From NCBI GenBank assembly GCA_020053595.1, contig JAGVMV010000014.1, positions 1 through 64,000 on the forward strand: a stretch of 64,000 nt of DNA, in the 5' to 3' direction. Numbering within the stretch: the first letter of the stretch is position 1; each line of letters opens with the position of its first letter. Below, piece after piece: positions 58,244-64,000 of this stretch. The DNA comes from Thermoleophilia bacterium. GTDB lineage: Bacteria > Actinomycetota > Thermoleophilia > BMS3ABIN01. Below the pieces are notes generated by a model, which was given only the letters and a program-made list of their open reading frames with translations, made no database searches and was not told the DNA's origin. The position numbers and the translations under genes were made by a program.

Positions 58244-60088
58244 CTAGAGCAGCCGGGTTTGTCCATCCGGGGTAAGGTCCTGGCGCAGGTAATAGTTGGC
58301 GGCTTCGGTACGGTTTGAAACACTGAGCTTCTGATAGATATTGGCAAGATGAAAACGCACCGTATTCACGGTGATGAACAGATCCTTCGATATTTGGGAG
58401 TTGGACTTACCTTCAGCCACGAGCTTCAGAACTTCGACTTCCCGCTCAGATAACTCCTCAAGCAGGCGCCGGTTCTTGCTCAGCTCGCTCATGGCTTCCT
58501 GTACTTCGCCGGGGAGAACCGTCTTTCCCTGGTAGACGCTTCGCATTATCGCCAGGATCTCGGAAGCCGCCGATTCCTGAAGAATCACCCCGTCTACCGA
58601 GAAATCAGCGGCTAACTTGATCACATCCTGGTCGACATTCGCGGCAAAGACGGAAAACTTGCAGGGCAGGTTCTGGTCACGCAACAGCTTAAGCACGGCA
58701 AAATCATCCTCGGTCGCCATGTCCAGGTCGCAAAAAATGAGGTCGGGCCGCAAATCGGCGACTACTGACGGCAACCGCCTCGGGTCGGCTATTTCCCTTA
58801 CGATTTCAAACCCGTCGGAATCCGAAAACACCTGGCGCATGCCCGTCATAAGCAACGGGCTATCGGTAGCGATAACCAGGGATGCCACAGGTTCGCCCCT
58901 GGTATCCGGCGCAGTGGATTCAGTCTCGGAAGGCGGCTGCCTGTGCCGGTTCTCCGATGGGCCGGCATTTTTTGTCCCGCTCTCCGGGATCCGGTCGGCG
59001 TAGCCGCTTTCAGCAACCTTTTCCTGCCCGTCCGTCTGGATCCGCTGCGCTTTCTGAGACCGGCCCTTGCCCAGGGATTTTGCCAGGTACACCGCGGACC
59101 TCGCGCTTTTAAATAGTCCCGTCACATCCTCTGCGTGTCCGGGGAAGGTGGAAAAGCCGATGCTGGCGGAGATTTTGGCTGCAACATCCACATATTCGGC
59201 AGCCGACAAAACTTCCATCGAAAGCCGGCGGGCAACGATATCGGCGCCATCAGATCCCGTCTCCGTGAGCACGATGGCGAACTCATCCTCACCCTGGTGC
59301 CAGATAAAATCCTCGGTCCGGCAACTTCTGCCCAGTGCCGCTCCCACCGCCTTGATCACCTGATCGCCCGCCGCTCTCCCGTGAGCGCTGTTTATCTGCC
59401 CCAGGTCGTCCAGGTCCACATACATGACGGTCAGCTGCCGGCCGTGCCTCCGGGCACGCGCCAGTTCCCTTGCCGCCAGGTCCATGAACCAGGCTCTCAG
59501 GCCACCCTCTGCAGGAACTGAGCCCCCATGGCCTGCGCCCGGCAGGCCAGTGGTAATTCCGCCGGCTACGGTGAACCTTTCCACACTCGCTGCGGAACCG
59601 GGGACAAACCTCGGGTCGCCGGAAAACCTGTCCATTATGGCTTCAAAGCAACACACGTCGTCACCCCTGGTCCGGCACCGGGTTTCAACGGTGGTAACCG
59701 GGATGCCTGTTATCAGCTCCAGGGCGCCATCGATCATCCCTCGCTCCAGCTCGCAATCGGAAAAGCCCGGCCTCAGCCCCTTATAAGCAGCAGAGGCAGG
59801 CGTCAGGGTTACCAGCAGCCGCTCGTGGCCGATATCGATCTTCAGGCCGCCAAGCCCCAGGTCCCTGAACAGGGCAATCAGCTGGTTGTTGCTGGTGACT
59901 CCCAGACTTGTCGCCAGCGTGCGAACTCCCGAATAGGACAGTTGTCCGGGGTTGGAGCCCGGCGCTTCCCGGGCGGTAGCCAGCTGGAGCAGACGGTAGA
60001 TGTACAGTTGAGATCCGGGGGAGTCCCGTTCTCCGGGTGGGAGGTTCAAATCGTTATCATCGAAGGGATCCAAGAGGGCACGAATCAA
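58244..60088 (-). CDS. V4R-GGDEF-receiver-LuxR single-chain regulator
   Basis: 614 residues. Order: N-terminal V4R domain (about 40-160, ending TRCRTRGDDVCCFEAIM with the paired Cys that bind small hydrophobic ligands or metal), GGDEF domain (about 210-370; signature HQGEDEF instead of GG(D/E)EF), linker, receiver-like domain (about 430-540; IFCDLDMA has an acceptor Asp but the acidic pair is TD and the switch Lys is Gln in VILQESA), and a NarL/LuxR helix-turn-helix (LSEREVEVLKLVAEGKSNSQ). Both GGDEF and receiver look degenerate, so binding, not catalysis or phosphorylation, is likely. Start TTG at 60088 is uncertain; no ribosome binding site is clear. Confidence 0.78.
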   Translation of the reverse strand: MIRALLDPFDDNDLNLPPGERDSPGSQLYIYRLLQLATAREAPGSNPGQLSYSGVRTLATSLGVTSNNQLIALFRDLGLGGLKIDIGHERLLVTLTPASAAYKGLRPGFSDCELERGMIDGALELITGIPVTTVETRCRTRGDDVCCFEAIMDRFSGDPRFVPGSAASVERFTVAGGITTGLPGAGHGGSVPAEGGLRAWFMDLAARELARARRHGRQLTVMYVDLDDLGQINSAHGRAAGDQVIKAVGAALGRSCRTEDFIWHQGEDEFAIVLTETGSDGADIVARRLSMEVLSAAEYVDVAAKISASIGFSTFPGHAEDVTGLFKSARSAVYLAKSLGKGRSQKAQRIQTDGQEKVAESGYADRIPESGTKNAGPSENRHRQPPSETESTAPDTRGEPVASLVIATDSPLLMTGMRQVFSDSDGFEIVREIADPRRLPSVVADLRPDLIFCDLDMATEDDFAVLKLLRDQNLPCKFSVFAANVDQDVIKLAADFSVDGVILQESAASEILAIMRSVYQGKTVLPGEVQEAMSELSKNRRLLEELSEREVEVLKLVAEGKSNSQISKDLFITVNTVRFHLANIYQKLSVSNRTEAANYYLRQDLTPDGQTRLL

Positions 60089-60196
60089 TAAAAGTGGTGA
60101 AAAGCCAGGCTACTGTTGTAATGCCTGAATGGAAGCAACCCTGTAATCGGTTTTGCCACTGCCGGTCCCAAGGCTGTCACCTCTGGAATAATGGGA

Positions 60197-60385
60197 TATA
60201 ACACAGTATTAGAGGCAATTTTACTACCGGGGTGCTCCCATTACAATCGCCGGGTCAAGGAACAGTCGATACAGTAATCGCGCCTCGAATAAATGCTCAC
60301 GGCAGTCGAGTCTCGAGGCAGGAGAATAGCAGGTTGCTGTCGAATATATAAAATCACCCATCCGTTCGGATGGGTGATTTCTCGT
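60197..60385 (+). ncRNA. Candidate leader or small RNA with terminator before the peptide transporter
   Basis: TATAAC (60197-60202) with CTGTCA 17 bases upstream could start a transcript at about 60209. GCCTCGA and TCGAGGC near 60281-60319 pair. AAATCACCCATCCG-TT-CGGATGGGTGATTT (60351-60380) is a perfect terminator stem. ATTTTA near 60218 could pair with TAAAAT just before the terminator. The binding-protein gene starts 150 bases later. No known class recognised. Nothing coding is seen in 60089-60536. Confidence 0.35.
60351..60380 (+). terminator. Perfect hairpin terminator upstream of the transporter
   Basis: 14-pair stem with a two-base TT tip, ending in GATTT; also works in the other direction. 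Confidence 0.7.
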
Positions 60386-60536
60386 CTCCGCATCAAACGG
60401 CACCAAACCCGTAAAAATAGCAGGATTTGATCGGGCTTTGTATAAATAGAGCACTGACCCGGCTAGTTTACGCGAGCCGTAGCGAAAACCGGCCGGCTGT
60501 CTTCATTTCATATCCCTATAACCAGCAGGAGGTACC

Positions 60537-62144
60537 GTGGGCATTTTTTTAAGAAAGTGGCGAGGTTTGACTCTGGCCGGAGCGCTTATCGCGTTAGCCG
60601 TGGCAGCGACTCTCATTGCAGGGTGCGGTGATGAGGCCAGCACCCGTTCGACTTTTTCCTACGCCGAAGGCAGCGATCCCACTTCGCTGGATCCGGCACA
60701 GGTGGACGAAACAGTCGGGGGCAATATCGCCCGCTATCTCTTCGATGGGCTGGTTCGCTACGACTCGGAAACCAGCGAGGTCAAACCGGCTGTGGCTGAA
60801 AGCTGGGAAGCAAACAGCAACGCTACGGAATTCACCTTTCACTTGCGCAAAGGCGTGAAGTTTACCAACGGTAATGAAGTCAAAGCGGGCGACTTTGTCT
60901 ACGGCTGGACCCGGGCGCTTGCTCCGGGAACGATGTCCTCGACAGCTACCGCTATCCTGCAGCCCGTCGTGGGAGCGTCAGACCTTGCTGACGGCAAGAC
61001 TGACAAACTCGCCGGCGTTGAGGCCATAGACGACTATACCCTGAAGGTGAGCCTGGATTACCCGATGGCGGACTTCATCTCACTTCTGGGTCACCCGGCG
61101 GCTTCACCGGTGCCCCGGGATGCTGCCGAAAATCAGTCAGTCAAATTCGCCGAGCAACCCGTCGGTAATGGTCCCTATCGCCTGAAAGAATGGAAACACG
61201 ACGAGCAGGTCGTCCTGGAAAAAAATCCCGATTATTACGGAGACAAGGCGAAGGTCGACGAAGTCACCGTCAAAATCATCCCAAATCCCGCTACGGCCGT
61301 GTCTGAACTCAAGGCCGGCAACGTCGACGCGGTACGCACCCTGCCACCGGGCCAGACGGAAGCTCTCCGCAATGACAGTACGGTAAGGTTCTTCCAGGGT
61401 CCCGGCAATAAAGTGCGGCTCCTGGCCTTTGATACCACCAAACCGCCCTTTGATAACCCAAAAGTCAGGGAAGCCCTGGCCTGGGACGTCGATCGCGACA
61501 CTATCGCCAACAAGGTTCTTCAAGGCCAGGCAACCGCGGCTGATGGAATTGTGCCAGCCTCGATTCCAGGGCATCAGGATAACGCCATGCCATACAGCTT
61601 CGATCCGGAAAAGGCCAGCCAGTTGCTGGCCGAGGCCGGCTACCCGGGCGGCAACGGTCTGCCGGCAATGACGTTGTCTTATCCAGGCGTGGGGCCGGTG
61701 GCGGATGCCGCCCAGGCGATACAGTCCGAGTTCCGGAAGATCGGGGTTCAGCTGGAAATCGCCGGGCTCGACGAAGGAGCCTTCCGCGACCAGATGATCA
61801 GCGGTGGTTTGTCGCTTTTCATGGTTTCCTGGCTGGGCGATGCGCCCAGCATTGATTCATTCCTCTTCCCGCTCTTCGAGTCGGGGAATATCGGTGCCAC
61901 CGATGTGTTCCAGTATTCCAACCCCGAGGTGGATGACTTGCTGGGCCGGGCCCGTTCGGCGACTGACAGCGGTCAGAGTATCAATCTCTACAACGAAGCG
62001 GAAAGAATAATCCTCAAAGACGCCCCCATGGTTCCAATCACTTTCGGCCAGGAAGCGATGATCTATTCGCCAAGGGTGACCAAGTTCGTTCATACGCCGT
62101 TGGGAGACATAGCCCTCAACGAGATTACCGTGTCCAGTAAATAG
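60537..62144 (+). CDS. oppA: Oligopeptide/dipeptide ABC transporter substrate-binding lipoprotein
   Basis: 535 residues, solute-binding family 5. Lipobox LIAGC at about 30. EGSDPTSLDPAQVDETVGGNIARYLFDGL, FHLRKGVKFTNGNEVKAGDFVYGW and GNGPYRLKEWKHDEQVVLEKNPDYYGD are family marks. It catches peptides (or other ligands of this broad family) for import. GTG start after CAGGAGG. A strong hairpin after the stop probably shields its 3' end so that it is made in excess. Confidence 0.9.
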   Translation: MGIFLRKWRGLTLAGALIALAVAATLIAGCGDEASTRSTFSYAEGSDPTSLDPAQVDETVGGNIARYLFDGLVRYDSETSEVKPAVAESWEANSNATEFTFHLRKGVKFTNGNEVKAGDFVYGWTRALAPGTMSSTATAILQPVVGASDLADGKTDKLAGVEAIDDYTLKVSLDYPMADFISLLGHPAASPVPRDAAENQSVKFAEQPVGNGPYRLKEWKHDEQVVLEKNPDYYGDKAKVDEVTVKIIPNPATAVSELKAGNVDAVRTLPPGQTEALRNDSTVRFFQGPGNKVRLLAFDTTKPPFDNPKVREALAWDVDRDTIANKVLQGQATAADGIVPASIPGHQDNAMPYSFDPEKASQLLAEAGYPGGNGLPAMTLSYPGVGPVADAAQAIQSEFRKIGVQLEIAGLDEGAFRDQMISGGLSLFMVSWLGDAPSIDSFLFPLFESGNIGATDVFQYSNPEVDDLLGRARSATDSGQSINLYNEAERIILKDAPMVPITFGQEAMIYSPRVTKFVHTPLGDIALNEITVSSK

Positions 62145-62153
62145 CAGTCACCG

Positions 62154-62187
62154 GCTGGAGGGGTTCTCTGGATGGGACCCCTCCAGC
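62154..62187 (+). other. mRNA-stabilising hairpin between oppA and oppB
   Basis: GCTGGAGGGGT (62154-62164) pairs with ACCCCTCCAGC (62177-62187) without a T-run. Typical of binding-protein genes that need higher dosage than permeases. Confidence 0.65.
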
Positions 62188-62211
62188 TGACCGGCGCGAC
62201 CCGGGAAAGAC

Positions 62212-63162
62212 ATGCCGCCAAACCGATTCATCCTTCACCGACTGCTGCAGATGCTGGTAGTGCTCATCGGCACGATCACGGTGCTCTTTCTCGTCATCTA
62301 TCTGATGGTTCCCGGGGATGCGGCCCAGGTTGCCCTGGGCGATCACGCTACTCCCGAGGCGCTGGATACCCTCCGGCACGAACTGGGGCTCGATCAACCT
62401 CTCTGGAATCAATATGGAATTTACCTCTCCCGTCTCGCCCATCTCGATCTCGGGACCTCGTATGAACTGAAGCGGAGCGTCGGCGGCATCATACTCGACC
62501 ACCTGCCGGCGACCATATATCTGACGGTGGCGGCATTAATCCTCGAAACGGTATTCGGCATAGGCTGGGGGATGTTGCTGACGCTGCGGCGCTCCAGACG
62601 TCTGCGGGCGATATCAGTTGCCAGCGGCGCGGTACTTCTGGCGTTGCCGGTTTTTTTCCTCGGCCTGGTGCTGCAATATATATTCGCGAGTCGCCTGGGT
62701 ATACTTCCCATCTCCGGGACCGGCGGCTGGAATCCGCTTAATCTGATCCTGCCGGCGGTCACGCTGGCGGCGGCTCAGACGGCCATAATAGCCGCCGTTT
62801 CCAGGTCATCGCTTTCGGCCGAGATGGAAAAATCATACATACTGGCAGCCAGGGCCAGAGGCCTTACCAGGAGCCAGGCCATGTGGCGCCATGCTTTTAG
62901 AAATAGTTTCGCGCCGGTAGCGACCTTGCTCGCGATCGACTTTGGTACTCTTTTAGGCGGCGCGATGATAACCGAGATCGTTTTTTCCTGGCCGGGACTG
63001 GGGAGGATGACCTACTTTGCCGCCGAGTCTCGCGATGTGCCGCTGGTCGTCGGTTCCGTCCTGGTGCTGGTCACCATTTTTGTCATCGTCAATACCGGTG
63101 TGGACATAATCTACGGTTGGCTTGATCCCAGGGTAAGGGCTGGTGAAGGTGTCAATGGATAG
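62212..63162 (+). CDS. oppB: Peptide ABC transporter permease 1
   Basis: 316 residues, six membrane spans. GTITVLFLVIYLMVPGDAAQ, LGLDQPLWNQYGIYLSRL and the EAA loop YILAARARGLTRSQAMWRHAFRN, contacting the ATPases, fit the DppB/OppB family. It overlaps the start of the next permease by eight bases. Confidence 0.93.
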   Translation: MPPNRFILHRLLQMLVVLIGTITVLFLVIYLMVPGDAAQVALGDHATPEALDTLRHELGLDQPLWNQYGIYLSRLAHLDLGTSYELKRSVGGIILDHLPATIYLTVAALILETVFGIGWGMLLTLRRSRRLRAISVASGAVLLALPVFFLGLVLQYIFASRLGILPISGTGGWNPLNLILPAVTLAAAQTAIIAAVSRSSLSAEMEKSYILAARARGLTRSQAMWRHAFRNSFAPVATLLAIDFGTLLGGAMITEIVFSWPGLGRMTYFAAESRDVPLVVGSVLVLVTIFVIVNTGVDIIYGWLDPRVRAGEGVNG

Positions 63163-64000
63163 CCCGGGGACTTATCTGGAAACCAACCTGGCCCCTGGCT
63201 CCGCCCTTTTGGAAAGCGACATTGCCGGCCGCCAGGCGAAACGCAGCTCCAATCGTCTGTTGGTCGCCGCTCTCCTTATGGTAATGGGCCTGGTTTTGAT
63301 TGCCTTAAGCGTGCCGCTGCTGCCGCTCCAGGACCCCATCGCAACGGATTATGACCATATGGCCGAGCCCCCTGGTGCCGGACATCTTTTCGGAACCGAT
63401 TTGCATGGCCGGGACCAGCTTTCGCGCTTACTATGGGCTTCGCGCACGTCACTGCTGGTAGGCGTGGTGGCAATCGGCCTGGCGCTGCTCGTCGGGCTAA
63501 TCGCCGGAGGCGCCGCCGCCTACGGAGGCAGCCTGGTTGACTCTTTTCTGATGCGGATGGCCGATATCTTTCTCTCTTTTCCGATTATCCTGGGCGCGAT
63601 TGCTATCATGGCCGTACTCGGCCCTGGCCGCCGCAATGTTTTTATAGCCATAGCTTTCTTCGGTTGGCCGGTGTTTGCCAGGCTCTTCCGCTCATCAGTT
63701 CTCTCGGTCAGAAAATTGAATTTCATCGCCGCCGCCAGAGTGCTGGGCGCGAGCGACGCCAGGATCTTTCTCCGTCATGTTCTGCCCAATTCACTGACGC
63801 CACTGGTTTCATATGGCGCCATGGCTGTGGGAGGCGCCATCCTCGCCGAGGCAGGACTCAGCTTTATCAATCTCGGAGTACAGCGGCCAAACCCCAGCTG
63901 GGGGCTGATGTTGTCGGAATCAATGGGAATGTTCGAGCAATCTCCCTGGTTGGTAATCCCGCCAGGCATCGCTATCACAGTCACAGTCTTGATCTTCATC
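63155..64000 (+). CDS. oppC: Peptide ABC transporter permease 2 (3' cut by window)
   Basis: The frame opens with ATG at 63155 inside the end of oppB and runs off the window after 282 codons. FGTDLHGRDQLSRLLWASRTSLLVG is the DppC/OppC signature, and the EAA loop is AARVLGASDARIFLRHVLPNS. Late LGVQRPNPSWGLMLSES is also typical. The ATPase genes are expected beyond the window. An in-frame GTG at 63143 is an alternative start. Confidence 0.9.
   Translation, partial: MDSPGTYLETNLAPGSALLESDIAGRQAKRSSNRLLVAALLMVMGLVLIALSVPLLPLQDPIATDYDHMAEPPGAGHLFGTDLHGRDQLSRLLWASRTSLLVGVVAIGLALLVGLIAGGAAAYGGSLVDSFLMRMADIFLSFPIILGAIAIMAVLGPGRRNVFIAIAFFGWPVFARLFRSSVLSVRKLNFIAAARVLGASDARIFLRHVLPNSLTPLVSYGAMAVGGAILAEAGLSFINLGVQRPNPSWGLMLSESMGMFEQSPWLVIPPGIAITVTVLIFI

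Noticed and set aside
60224-60454. 76-codon minus-strand frame upstream of the peptide transporter.
   Set aside because: It crosses the terminator palindrome, has no ribosome binding site and no recognisable family.

Overview
The window reads as a chromosomal segment of an anaerobic or microaerobic, deep-branching actinobacterium (Actinomycetota). The pointers are a high-GC genome, the actinobacterial integration host factor mIHF in front of gmk-rpoZ-coaBC, the cluster uvrC-rapZ-yvcK-whiA, and a PyrR-type leader on a pyrimidine operon. No rRNA, tRNA, CRISPR array or insertion sequence was recognised. The species cannot be named from the sequence alone.

Layout. 1-13.4 kb: the tail of an RluD-type pseudouridine synthase, then a complete dissimilatory sulfite reductase locus in the order dsrN, dsrM-dsrC-dsrK-dsrJ-dsrO-dsrP, dsrA-dsrB-dsrD, dsrL, dsrE-dsrF-dsrH. 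It makes the reductase, its sulfur carrier DsrC, the membrane complex DsrMKJOP, the siroheme amidase, an NAD(P)H-linked flavoprotein and the DsrEFH sulfurtransferase. The allosteric activator DsrD (a mark of the reductive pathway) lies beside DsrL and DsrEFH (marks of the oxidative or reversible pathway), so the direction of sulfur flow cannot be read from gene content. sat, aprAB and qmo are not in the window. 13.5-20 kb: a BPL_N-domain protein, RmuC, a broken molybdopterin oxidoreductase gene, acetyl-CoA synthetase and a VapBC toxin-antitoxin pair.

20-30 kb: a pyrimidine operon pyrR-pyrB-pyrC-carA-carB-pyrK-pyrD with a PyrR-binding hairpin that overlaps the ribosome binding site of a 22-codon leader ORF joined stop-to-start with pyrR. 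30-34 kb: mihF (apparently leaderless)-gmk-rpoZ-coaBC, then an HNH-repeat protein with a histone-H1-like tail and a tiny YtxH-like protein. 34.3-34.5 kb: a candidate structured, 6S-like RNA. 34.6-40 kb: uvrC-ogt-rapZ-yvcK-whiA. 40-45 kb: cytochrome bd oxidase cydAB, gap and pgk with a large nested palindrome between the last two. 45-47.8 kb: a pentaheme cytochrome lipoprotein, two paralogous small structured RNAs with their own promoters, and an AMIN-like lipoprotein.

48-60 kb is a regulatory and accessory region: an MFS exporter, a cold-shock protein, two tandem 940-residue LuxR/MalT-like ATPase regulators, a membrane HD-GYP phosphodiesterase preceded by a 25-residue hydrophobic peptide gene with a three-hairpin leader, and an unusual single-chain V4R-GGDEF-receiver-LuxR regulator. 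60.5-64 kb: an oligopeptide-type ABC transporter (binding protein, two permeases, the last cut by the window end). The peptide, the TPR-type regulators, c-di-GMP proteins and peptide importer lying together suggest a peptide/c-di-GMP signalling island; this is inference. The best candidates for something undescribed are the twin RNAs at 46.65 and 46.98 kb and this island.
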